From positions 1 to 21,940 of IMG/VR virus record IMGVR_UViG_3300028536_000037: a DNA stretch of 21,940 nt; one strand, written 5' to 3'. This document shows positions 15,358-21,940 of this stretch, piece by piece. Numbering within the stretch: position 1 is the first letter of the stretch; every line of letters begins with the position of its first letter. Below the pieces are notes generated by a model. That model was not told where the DNA came from. It saw nothing but the letters and a program-made list of their open reading frames with translations, and made no database searches. The DNA comes from a virus. A program made the position numbers and the translations under genes.

Positions 15358-16898
15358 TGGCCGATCCGATCGACTTCTCGTCCGCATTCTCCGATCTGAC
15401 ACCAGCGGCCAAGCAGGCGACTGATTTCGGCAACTCGTTCGCCGACCTGGTCCCAGCTAAGGCTGCGCCAAAAGGCATGATCGGGCAGGCGCTGGAGCCG
15501 ATCACGAGCTATCCGTCGACCTACAAGGAGATGAGCAGGCAGTCTCTGGACCAGATGATCCACGGGTTCGACCAGCTGATGTCAGCCGGCAAGTTTGCCG
15601 TCAACAAGACCCCGGAAGGCATGTCCGAGAAGGATCAGACTGCGGCGGGCGCCGGCCAGCTTGTGCGCGGCCTGGGGAATACGGTTGTCGGCGCGGCCGG
15701 GTATATTTCGTCACCCATTAACGCGGCCATCCACACGGTTGTCGGACAGCCGGTCGAGAACGTCACGGGCATCCCTTCGAAGTACACAGATTTCGCCGCC
15801 GGCATGGCGCTGCCTATCCCGAAGCGCCTCCCGGCGGGAGCTGGGACGGCCACGACCGCCGAGCGCGCCACCACTCCGACCGCCCAAGAACTCAGGACGG
15901 CCGCCACAGCAGGTTATGAAAGCCCGGAGGTGGCCGGGCTCTCGGTCAAGGCGCCAGCGGTCCAGTCCTGGTCCGATCGCGCCCGCGCCACCCTTACCGA
16001 GGCCGGGCTCGACGAGAACGTGGCCCCGAAGACCTGGAAAATCCTGGAGAAGGCCGACAAGGCTCCGGTGGATGCATTCGCCACAGGCAAGAACATCGAC
16101 AGCCTGCGCAAGACGCTGGGACATGCGGCCAGTTCGACGGAGCCTGCCGAGCGGTTAGCTGCTTCGAGAGCCATCGAGTCGGCGGACGATTTTCTGTCCA
16201 ACCTGTCGAAGACGGATGTCATCGCCGGCGATCCTGCGGCCGCCGCCGCCACCTTGACGGAAGCCAGGGGCAACTATGCGGCTGCCAAGCGTTCGGAAGC
16301 GATAACGACAGCGGCCGAGAAGGCCGATCTCAATGCGGTGGCGGCCAATTCCGGCCAGAACGTCGACAACGCAGTCCGCCAAAGAATCAAGTCCATCCTG
16401 CAAGACCCCAAGCAACGGCGGGGCTACTCACAGGACGAACTTGCGCGGATGGACAGCATCGTCCGCGGGACATTCGTCGGCAATACATCGCGTTTTCTGG
16501 GCAACCTGTTTGGCGGCGGTGGCGGATTGGGGACGGTTGTCACAGCCGGCACTGGCGCAGCGGCAGCCGGCCCGGTGGGCGCCATCGCCCCAATCTTTGG
16601 CTATGGGTTCAAGAAACTCGGCAATGCGATTACGGCACGCGAGGTTGCCAAGCTTGATGAACTCGTGCGCTCGCGGTCGCCGTTCGCCCGCCAAGTCGGC
16701 GCGCCACTGCAAGACTGGTCGATGGCGGCTCAGGCGGCAGAAGTCAGCCCGACGCCGCGGAATGTTGCAAGGCTAACTGTGGCGTCACGCAATCTCTCGA
16801 ACAATCTATCGAGCGCTGGAATATCGGTGTCCCCCGATGATTTGCTGCGGTCTCTGCAAGGACCAATGCGCGGTGCCGCCGAAGACGAACAACCATAG
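15357..16898 (+). CDS. Probable ejection protein (gp16-like position), with a glycine-rich hydrophobic segment
   Basis: ATG 15357 shares bases with the previous TGA and gives 513 residues beginning MADPIDFSSAFSDLTP; the TTG at 15354 is not needed. The N-terminal half contains segments often seen in podophage internal proteins (RGLGNTVVGAAGYISSPINA, then a VGQPVENVTG stretch). A helical middle is followed by a hydrophobic, glycine-rich stretch (about residues 381-420: FLGNLFGGGGGLGTVV, then TGAAAAGPVGAIAPIFGYGF) that could insert in a membrane. In P22 gp16 is one of the proteins ejected into the cell envelope ahead of the DNA. The assignment is by position and membrane-active look; no enzymatic domain is seen. 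Confidence 0.7.
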   Translation: MADPIDFSSAFSDLTPAAKQATDFGNSFADLVPAKAAPKGMIGQALEPITSYPSTYKEMSRQSLDQMIHGFDQLMSAGKFAVNKTPEGMSEKDQTAAGAGQLVRGLGNTVVGAAGYISSPINAAIHTVVGQPVENVTGIPSKYTDFAAGMALPIPKRLPAGAGTATTAERATTPTAQELRTAATAGYESPEVAGLSVKAPAVQSWSDRARATLTEAGLDENVAPKTWKILEKADKAPVDAFATGKNIDSLRKTLGHAASSTEPAERLAASRAIESADDFLSNLSKTDVIAGDPAAAAATLTEARGNYAAAKRSEAITTAAEKADLNAVAANSGQNVDNAVRQRIKSILQDPKQRRGYSQDELARMDSIVRGTFVGNTSRFLGNLFGGGGGLGTVVTAGTGAAAAGPVGAIAPIFGYGFKKLGNAITAREVAKLDELVRSRSPFARQVGAPLQDWSMAAQAAEVSPTPRNVARLTVASRNLSNNLSSAGISVSPDDLLRSLQGPMRGAAEDEQP

Positions 16899-16954
16899 CC
16901 CGTACGGGTAATCGACGCACAGCCAAACGACGACGAGATAGCAGATCCACAGCA

Positions 16955-16981
16955 GCGCCCACCCGGGCGCCACTTTTTTTT
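16955..16981 (+). terminator. Intrinsic terminator between ejection and tail-fibre genes
   Basis: GCGCCC (16955-16960) pairs with GGGCGC (16965-16970) around ACCC and is followed after CAC by eight T (16974-16981). The tail-collar ATG is 12 bases further, so a transcript covering the tail genes must pass this site. The gap of 94 bases between genes holds no other clear signal. Confidence 0.75.
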
Positions 16982-16992
16982 GGGAAAACAGC

Positions 16993-17949
16993 ATGGCCGG
17001 TTCTATCAGCCTCTCAGGCTCCCAGCAATTCGACCAAGACGGAGTGCCGTTGTCTGGCGGCCTATTTTATACCTTCGCTGCTGGAACCACCACTCCTCAG
17101 AGCTGCTTCCAGGACATCGCGCTCACCATTGCGTATCCCAATCCAATAACCCTCCTTGCCGATGGTAGAATTCCGTTTTTCAACCTCGCGGACGGCAATA
17201 TCAAAATCCGTCTGACCGATAAGAATGGCGTCACTGTAATTGCCGCTGACAACATCCTGGTTGTCGGCCCTTCGTCTGGTGGAGGCGGCGGAGGCGGCGT
17301 CGATCCGACGACGGTCTTCCAAACCGGTGACCTCAAGAACCGTTACGTCAACAGCACGCACACCGGATGGGTGCGTTGCAACGGGCGAACGGTTGGCTCG
17401 GCAAGCTCGGGAGCGGCCGAGCGCGCGAATGCCGATGTGCAGGCATTGTTTGAATTCCTGTGGGGCGCTGATCCCAATCTGACCGTGTCAACTGGCCGTG
17501 GCGCATCCGCAAACGCAGATTGGCTCGCGAACAAAACCATCACGCTTCCAGACTTCCGTGGCCGTGTGCTCGCTGCCCTTGATGACATGGGCAATTCGGC
17601 GGCAGGTCGCGTCACGTCAGGCGGCTCCGGTATCACCGGCACGACCCTTGGCGCCGCAGGTGGCGCGCAGGCCGTGACGCTTAACGCCACCATGATCCCG
17701 CCCATTCCGGTCACCATTCCTGCCAACCAGGGCTCTCACGGCCACCCGGGCAGCACGGCTCCGTTTGCTATCTCGAATCAAACCCAAGCCGGCTCGGACA
17801 GCGCGAAGGCAAGCTCGGGATCAACGGGCATCACGATTGCCGCAAATACGCTCCCGGCGATGACAGGCACCGGCAACAATGGCGTAACGGCTGCGGCTGT
17901 CAACAAAATGCCGCCCGCAGCTATCGTCTCTATTTTCATCAAGCTGTAG
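16993..17949 (+). CDS. Tail collar / tail fibre protein
   Basis: The 318-residue protein has a virion-attachment-like N-terminal domain (MAGSISLSGSQQFDQDGVPLSGG, then LADGRIPFFNLADGNIKIRLTD), common in tail fibre genes of rhizobial phages. A glycine hinge (seven Gly, about residue 97-103) follows, then a tail-collar-type domain with GWVRCNGRTVGSA, LTVSTGRG, the hallmark ITLPDFRGRVLAALDDMG and a serine/glycine-rich end finishing PPAAIVSIFIKL. Collar-domain proteins form trimeric fibres or adaptors. GGGAAAA lies shortly before the ATG, downstream of the terminator. Confidence 0.85.
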   Translation: MAGSISLSGSQQFDQDGVPLSGGLFYTFAAGTTTPQSCFQDIALTIAYPNPITLLADGRIPFFNLADGNIKIRLTDKNGVTVIAADNILVVGPSSGGGGGGGVDPTTVFQTGDLKNRYVNSTHTGWVRCNGRTVGSASSGAAERANADVQALFEFLWGADPNLTVSTGRGASANADWLANKTITLPDFRGRVLAALDDMGNSAAGRVTSGGSGITGTTLGAAGGAQAVTLNATMIPPIPVTIPANQGSHGHPGSTAPFAISNQTQAGSDSAKASSGSTGITIAANTLPAMTGTGNNGVTAAAVNKMPPAAIVSIFIKL

Positions 17950-17957
17950 GGGCGCAC

Positions 17958-18314
17958 ATGTTCGTCGGCACCTTGGCGGCGGTCTCAAATCGAGAGGACT
18001 GGAACTTCTTTCTCGAGATGGCCGATCCGGCGACGAACACAGCGATCGACCTGACAGGCGCATCAATCGACATTGCGGTGCGCGCTCAGGACAATCGAAA
18101 TCCCGCACTAACCGGATCACTCGCTGATGGAAAAATCACCATTGTCGGAGCGGCGACAAACGGAACGGCCGAGATACTGTTTTCAGAGACTGATATGGCG
18201 ACGCTGTGCGCTGGTCAATATGACGTTGGCATTCGGGTGACGATGGCGACCGGCAGGAAATTTCAATTGCTTACCGCGATGCTCCCCGTGGTCCACGGAG
18301 TGGTGAGCGCATGA
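17958..18314 (+). CDS. Small beta-sandwich-like virion protein
   Basis: The 118-residue protein begins MFVGTLAAVSNREDWNFFLEM, followed by strands LTGASIDIAVRAQDN, GKITIVGAATNGTAEILF and a final GIRVTMATGRKFQLLTAMLPVVHGVV. The pattern resembles the N-terminal immunoglobulin-like domains of baseplate or fibre proteins (BppU-like in general look, not demonstrated). Wedged between collar and spike, and sharing ATGA with the spike start, it is probably an adaptor or assembly factor for the spike. Confidence 0.7.
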   Translation: MFVGTLAAVSNREDWNFFLEMADPATNTAIDLTGASIDIAVRAQDNRNPALTGSLADGKITIVGAATNGTAEILFSETDMATLCAGQYDVGIRVTMATGRKFQLLTAMLPVVHGVVSA

Positions 18315-20161
18315 GCCTCACCCCTTACCCTACGCTCAGGCTCAAGGTCACGCCTGCGCCGTCGATCAAGGTGCGAGTGCTGCCGAGCTTTTCCGCCACG
18401 CTGACCGGCTCCGATCCGATCGTCGTCGACAACAACGGCGGGAACTATCAGATCGGCCTCGATATTCCCTCCCTTCTTGGGCAGATCGCTGATGCTTCTG
18501 CCGCTAGACAGACGTTGACGGCGGATCGGACTTATTACGTTCGCCCCATTGACGGAGACGATTCAAGCAGTGGTCTGGAAGACCTGCCCGGGCTGGCATT
18601 TCAGACCTTGCAGCATGCGTGGGATGTGATCGAGACGACGCTTGACCGCGGCCAGTTTGCGGTCAACGTGCGGGGGGGCGACGGCACCTATGGTGCCGGT
18701 GTGATCGCGCTCGGCCCTGGCATCGGAAGCGGGCTGATTTCATTTCTGGGCAACCTGTCCACGCCCACCAATTGCAAAGTGAATAGCTCCGCTGAAGCTT
18801 TCATGGCGATCAACGGCGCCCGCTTCAAGGTGGATGGGTTCGAAATCGCCGGCGTCAACGCGTGTATCGAGGCTGCAAACCAGGGGCAAATTATCGCCGG
18901 GTCGAATATTCGGTATGGCGCCTGCAGCTTCTATCAAATCCGGGCGGTCAATGAGGGCTTTGTCGATATACAAGGCTTTTCCTGGTCTGTCATCGCCAGC
19001 GCTGCGGCCCATATTAATGCGGCGCTCGGCGGCGTCGTGAACATGAACGGGTCAACGATCAATATCCCGCTGGGGGTGATCGGCTTCACTTCCTTTGCGA
19101 AGGTAGACCGGGGCGGCATTCTCTACGCTGGCGGCGTGACGATCAACAATTCCGGCACTGTAACAGGTGCGCGCTTCAGCCTTACCAGTGGCGGTCTAAT
19201 CGATACCGGAGGTCTTGGGCTGAACCTCTTCCCAGGCAATTCCGCGGGGACCGGCGACGGCACCGGTATCTACGATGGCGTGATCATTGGGACGCAGACG
19301 ATCAATACCAACAGCGCTGCGCCGCCGTCGCCTGTATCCGGAACCATTCAGCATTTAGTTGGCGCCGGCTTCTCCGGCCAATTTCTCAGCACCTGGGCGA
19401 GCTTGCCTTTCGTCTTTGGACGCCGCGCCGAAGGAAGCATCGCTTCGCCGAGCGCAGTGCAGAGCGGTCAAAATTTGCTTTATCTCGGCGGTCTTGGTTA
19501 CGGTACGACTTACGCGACAATTGCCGGTGTCGGCATCGGTCTGCAGGCGGCAGAGAATTGGAGCGCATCCGCGCAAGGCACTAAGATCGTCTTTCAAACG
19601 ACGCCGCTCGGCAGCACAGCAGCGGCAGACGCGGCGTATATTGGCGCAGATAAGAGCTTTCAGCCTGTTGGCCGGCTCGATCTGAGCAGCGCAACTTCCG
19701 GCCAGATCAAGTTCCCTGCAACGCAGAATCCATCGAGCGACGTGAACACGCTTGACGACTACGAGGAGGGGACGTGGACGCCGTCATTCACATTTCAGAC
19801 GCCGGGTGATCTTGCCGTCACCTATGGAGTCCAGCTTGGGACATACACAAAGATTGGAAATGTGGTCGTCGCGACATGCCGCATTCAAACATCGGCATTC
19901 ACCTATACGACTGCATCAGGAGCGGCTTTAATCAATGGATTGCCATTCACGGCCGGCGGCATTCAGGGCTATTTCGGAATGAGATGGCAGGGCGTGACCG
20001 CCGCAGGATATACCGATCTGCTTGCGACTCCTGGGATAGGAACGGCGCAGCTTTCATTGCGGATGTCAGGCTCGGGGCAAGCTGTTATCATTCCGTCTAC
20101 GACGCAGATTGCCAGTGGCGGGTCCATTCAATTCGAAGGGACCGGAAGCTTCACGGTTTAG
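18311..20161 (+). CDS. Tailspike with right-handed beta-helix
   Basis: The 616-residue protein has a short N-terminal attachment region (TLRLKVTPAPSIKVRVLPSFSA, then GGNYQIGLDIPSL). From about residue 74 to 330 follows a beta-helix of regularly repeating short strands (TYYVRPIDGDD, LISFLGNLSTPTNCKV, AFMAINGARFKVDGFEI, IRAVNEGFVDIQGFSW, GDGTGIYDG). A central part follows and then a C-terminal domain starting at TLDDYEEGTWTPSF that recurs in many tail fibres. Such spikes bind and usually cut or deacetylate surface polysaccharide. No catalytic residues can be named with certainty. Its beta-helix is collinear with the minus-strand exported protein encoded at 20546-21439. Confidence 0.88.
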   Translation: MSLTPYPTLRLKVTPAPSIKVRVLPSFSATLTGSDPIVVDNNGGNYQIGLDIPSLLGQIADASAARQTLTADRTYYVRPIDGDDSSSGLEDLPGLAFQTLQHAWDVIETTLDRGQFAVNVRGGDGTYGAGVIALGPGIGSGLISFLGNLSTPTNCKVNSSAEAFMAINGARFKVDGFEIAGVNACIEAANQGQIIAGSNIRYGACSFYQIRAVNEGFVDIQGFSWSVIASAAAHINAALGGVVNMNGSTINIPLGVIGFTSFAKVDRGGILYAGGVTINNSGTVTGARFSLTSGGLIDTGGLGLNLFPGNSAGTGDGTGIYDGVIIGTQTINTNSAAPPSPVSGTIQHLVGAGFSGQFLSTWASLPFVFGRRAEGSIASPSAVQSGQNLLYLGGLGYGTTYATIAGVGIGLQAAENWSASAQGTKIVFQTTPLGSTAAADAAYIGADKSFQPVGRLDLSSATSGQIKFPATQNPSSDVNTLDDYEEGTWTPSFTFQTPGDLAVTYGVQLGTYTKIGNVVVATCRIQTSAFTYTTASGAALINGLPFTAGGIQGYFGMRWQGVTAAGYTDLLATPGIGTAQLSLRMSGSGQAVIIPSTTQIASGGSIQFEGTGSFTV

Positions 20162-20177
20162 AAGAGGGAAGGCGCAT

Positions 20178-20549
20178 ATGATCGAAAAGAAAACCATCGT
20201 CGATCAGATCGAGGTGGCAAGGTCCGGGTTCATCCAGATTCGCTTTGGTCTGCTACTGATCGACGATGGTCAAGAGATCGACTGCAAGTGGCATCGAACA
20301 TCGATCGAGCCTGGCGGCGACGTGGATGCGCAGATTGCTGCGGTGAACGCGCATCTCGCTCAAATGGGAAAGGCTGCTGTGGATACTGACCGGATCGAGG
20401 GCATCAAGAAGATCGCTGCAACGGTGCATACCTCTGAGCTGGTCGATCAATACAGGAAAGCTAGGGACGCAGCGCTTTCGGTTGACGACGAGTTGGGCGG
20501 TCCTGGTGCTCCAGCTCGGACGGCGTCGCCGCAGGATCGCCGGCGTTAG
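20178..20549 (+). CDS. Conserved small phage protein after the tailspike
   Basis: ATG 20178 with GGGAAGG upstream gives 123 residues beginning MIEKKTIVDQIEVARSG. It has a compact N-terminal beta part (IQIRFGLLLIDDGQEIDCKWHRT) and a helical second part (DVDAQIAAVNAHLAQMG, then EGIKKIAATVHTSELVDQYRKAR) and a charged tail. The same protein type occurs next to tail-fibre genes in many alphaproteobacterial phages; a tail-fibre assembly or chaperone role is a reasonable guess only. Its stop TAG overlaps the stop of the convergent minus-strand gene. Confidence 0.72.
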   Translation: MIEKKTIVDQIEVARSGFIQIRFGLLLIDDGQEIDCKWHRTSIEPGGDVDAQIAAVNAHLAQMGKAAVDTDRIEGIKKIAATVHTSELVDQYRKARDAALSVDDELGGPGAPARTASPQDRRR

Positions 20550-20559
20550 TTCAACGCCG
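20541..20559. terminator. Hairpin spanning both convergent stop codons
   Basis: CGGCGTT (20541-20547) and AACGCCG (20553-20559) form a perfect 7-bp stem with a five-base loop that contains parts of both stops. It is symmetric and could serve as a bidirectional terminator, but neither side has a U-tract, so an intrinsic terminator is not certain. Confidence 0.4.
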
Positions 20560-21439
20560 CGGCTTCACCAACAATCGTCCCGTCGTAGTTGCCGGTCCCG
20601 TCTCCGACGCCCGGTTTGTCGCCCGGAAAGAAGTCGCGGCCCTGATCGCCAGTCCAAATGGTGCTTCCGGTAACGACCATGAAGCGCGCGCCCATGACTT
20701 CGCCGTTGCGCTCGGCTTTGGCCTCGTTGGCGTTCACGATCGAGGACCGATCAGCGAGCGCGAAGGTCTCAAATGTGTGGCGCCCCGGCGCGATGGCGAT
20801 CGTCGATCCAAACAGGTTTATGGTGGAGCTGATCGCGGCGTTGATGCTCGCTTTGCCGGCGCCGCCTGCAATAAGGTATCGGGTCTTTTGCGCGCTCACA
20901 AAGGCATGGTTGACGGCGCGCATGTGATAAAGGGCGCTGGGGCCGAAGATCACCGACTGCCCGACCATTGCCGTGCCAAAATCAGCCGCCTCGACGGCCG
21001 CATATTCGGCTTGGATCTCCATCCCAGCGACCTGAAAGCGAGCATAGTTGCGAGCCATGAACGCCTCCTTCGGCGGCGCGAACTTGACCTTCGAAGGCTC
21101 ACGCAGATTGCCGACGAAGGTGACCAGTCCCGCGCCCGTCTGCGGCCACATCGCATCGAGGCCCACATTGTATTCGCCGTCGGCGATCTGCACCTCGACG
21201 TCGTGGCCCGCGAGATCGAGACAATTGGCGATGAAGCTCCATGCCTGCTGCGGGGACGGGAAGGCTTCGCTTTGGCTGCGCGCGCACGTGGCGTAATCGC
21301 TCCCGCCAGCAGAGATGAAATAGGCCCGATTGCTCGAGAGCCTATCGCGGTGATCAATGGCAGCGCTCGGCCGCAAGGATAAAACCAGAGCCGCTATGGC
21401 CACGGCAAAGGCCGCGATGGCAAGCGCGCGGTATATCAA
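20546..21439 (-). CDS. Exported tailspike-like beta-helix protein (candidate lysogenic-conversion gene)
   Basis: On the minus strand a TTG start at 21439 (a TGA two codons upstream excludes a longer frame) gives 297 residues. Residues 1-27 form a signal peptide or anchor: Arg4, a hydrophobic run (ALAIAAFAVAIAALVLSL) and a possible cleavage at SAA. From residue 38 to about 291 the protein follows the tailspike beta-helix block by block: GLVTFVGNLREP, EAFMARNYARFQVAGMEI, HMRAVNHAFVSAQ, SINAAISSTINLFGSTI and GDGTGNYDGTIVGE. The spike's attachment and C-terminal fibre domains are missing. It is the only credible leftward gene in the window, so it probably has its own promoter; TATTAT (minus strand, 21510-21505) is a weak -10 candidate. 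A role in changing the lysogen's surface against related phages is inference; a stray bacterial polysaccharide enzyme is the alternative. Confidence 0.85.
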   Translation of the reverse strand: MIYRALAIAAFAVAIAALVLSLRPSAAIDHRDRLSSNRAYFISAGGSDYATCARSQSEAFPSPQQAWSFIANCLDLAGHDVEVQIADGEYNVGLDAMWPQTGAGLVTFVGNLREPSKVKFAPPKEAFMARNYARFQVAGMEIQAEYAAVEAADFGTAMVGQSVIFGPSALYHMRAVNHAFVSAQKTRYLIAGGAGKASINAAISSTINLFGSTIAIAPGRHTFETFALADRSSIVNANEAKAERNGEVMGARFMVVTGSTIWTGDQGRDFFPGDKPGVGDGTGNYDGTIVGEAAALN

Positions 21440-21590
21440 AGCTCAACCCCAAGTGCGATAAGTGCCGGCCGCAACCTGTAGCAGCCCATCGGGTCCATAT
21501 CACCATAATACCGCCGCCGCAACCGCGGCGAGCAACCGTTGACCGGGCTCGGCGGGCCCTACCCTCGGTCGGAACGGAGGGGGCGCCCAA
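21440..21590. other. Divergent intergenic region with a small GC hairpin
   Basis: The 151 bases separate the leftward exported-protein gene from the rightward remnant at 21591. CGCCGC (21515-21520) pairs with GCGGCG (21525-21530) around AACC; it has no U-tract on either side. The only promoter-like hexamer is TATTAT on the minus strand. I see no clear repeat or attachment site. Confidence 0.35.
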
Positions 21591-21827
21591 ATGGCTGCGA
21601 AGATTACCCCGCAGATGCTGCGTCCGCTGTGGCCGCGCGCCTCGCAGCAAAAGATCGACGCCATCGTGATGACGGCGCCAGCGCGGTGCTGGCAATGCTC
21701 TTGTTCCCGCCGCCGCTGGCGACCTGACATGCTGTGCGCGATCGTCGTCGCCGTTCTCTTCATGGCCCTTGTCGCCATCATCGGCGGCATTGCGTGGCTC
21801 GGCTGGCAAATCCTGTTCGGGCGCTGA
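21591..21827 (+). CDS. Short ORF: endolysin-like (GH19) N-terminus joined to a membrane segment, probably a deletion remnant
   Basis: ATG 21591 has GGAGGGGG upstream and yields 78 residues. The first 31 (MAAKITPQMLRPLWPRAS, then QQKIDAIVMTAPA) resemble the beginning of GH19 chitinase-type endolysins of Rhizobiales phages, which continue about 170 residues more with catalytic glutamates; that part is absent. After an arginine- and tryptophan-rich junk-like stretch, the last 32 residues (from ATG 21729: MLCAIVVAVLFMALVAIIGG, then IAWLGWQILFGR) form a clean single membrane helix. That segment could be an independent 32-residue membrane peptide: its ATG is one base after a TGA in another frame (21725-21727) that closes a stretch reading SAVLAMLLFPPPLAT. 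The likeliest story is an internal deletion in a lysis region. Similarity to GH19 is from memory. Confidence 0.45.
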   Translation: MAAKITPQMLRPLWPRASQQKIDAIVMTAPARCWQCSCSRRRWRPDMLCAIVVAVLFMALVAIIGGIAWLGWQILFGR

Positions 21828-21858
21828 TCAACATCTGAAAAATCACGAGGTCTGTCAT

Positions 21859-21940
21859 GGCCGCACCCTGGGCGCCGACAAGGGCTATGACGCAGCGGCA
21901 TTCGTCGCCGACATGCGCGGGCTCAACGTGACGCCGCACA
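21859..21940 (+). mobile_element. IS5-family transposase fragment, 5'-truncated, running off the window
   Basis: From 21859 the frame reads G-R-TLGADKGYDAAAFVADM, then RGLNVTPH to the window end. This is the DKGYD region of the catalytic domain of IS5-type transposases frequent in rhizobia. The N-terminal two thirds of such a protein are not upstream; instead the unrelated membrane ORF ends 31 bases before. The element is therefore a remnant or a recombination junction, and probably marks the right limit of the intact phage sequence. The continuation beyond 21940 is not visible. Confidence 0.75.

Noticed and set aside
16806-16994. Minus-strand 62-residue frame with a hydrophobic N-terminal half, a possible small membrane protein
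   Set aside because: Its start overlaps the tail-collar ATG on the other strand and its 5' part is the antisense of the terminator. There is no ribosome site, and the second half is antisense to the ejection protein gene.
17280-17300. Short GGAGGC-type repeat in the tail-collar gene
   Set aside because: It simply encodes a glycine hinge between two domains of the protein, not an independent repeat element.
20777-21382. 201-residue plus-strand open frame opposite the exported protein gene
   Set aside because: The minus strand shows a signal peptide and clear homology to the tailspike; the plus frame is its arginine-rich shadow.
1-21940. tRNA genes, CRISPR arrays, integrase or attachment sites
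   Set aside because: I looked for cloverleaf-like segments, regularly spaced repeats and integrase motifs and saw none. A site whose partner lies outside the window cannot be excluded.

Overview
The window is a 22 kb stretch of a P22-like (short-tailed, headful-packaging type) prophage or prophage remnant. GC-rich codon usage and the style of the small phage proteins point to an alphaproteobacterial host, most likely a member of the Rhizobiales such as Bradyrhizobium or a relative. This host call is inference from protein resemblance; no host gene is visible. A 5'-truncated IS5-type transposase fragment at the right edge argues for an integrated copy rather than a free phage genome.

Layout. 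Positions 1-1770 hold the end of the replication module: the 3' end of an unrecognised gene, then a T7 gp4-like primase/helicase whose zinc ribbon (144-428) and TOPRIM plus helicase part (274-1770) lie in two different forward frames. Positions 1773-2303 encode a probable DNA-binding regulator resembling the DUF6456 group. A 128-base leader follows, with a 22-bp dyad (2319-2340) and a strong intrinsic terminator (2367-2399). The late region then runs rightward without interruption to 20549: two or three small ORFs, terminase small and large subunits, two small ORFs, portal, a small virion protein, scaffold, major coat, a gp4-like connector, a small standalone domain protein, a gp10-like stabilisation protein, two beta-rich small virion proteins, three probable ejection proteins, a tail-collar protein, a small beta protein, a beta-helix tailspike and a conserved small protein. 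This order closely follows P22 genes 3-2-1-8-5-4-10-ejection-tailspike. Most junctions are ATGA or TGATG overlaps, so translation is probably coupled.

Right end. At 20546-21439 a single minus-strand gene encodes a secreted or membrane-anchored protein that is collinear with the beta-helix of the tailspike just upstream (tailspike residues about 74-330). It has a signal/anchor sequence in place of the virion-attachment domain. This is the most interesting object in the window: it looks like a lysogen-expressed, exported copy of a receptor-interacting fold. Beyond it are an apparent endolysin (GH19-like) start joined to a small membrane segment, and the IS5 fragment. No complete lysis cassette, integrase, repressor or attachment site is visible.

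How it may work together. Three further terminator-like hairpins (7842-7863, 10097-10125, 16955-16981) lie inside the co-directional late operon. With a regulator gene placed directly before a terminator-bearing leader, this suggests a processive antitermination (Q-like) control scheme built on an unrelated protein family. That is a hypothesis from architecture only. The primase frame break, an ATC initiation codon at 13476, the broken endolysin and the IS fragment suggest that the element may be partly decayed.
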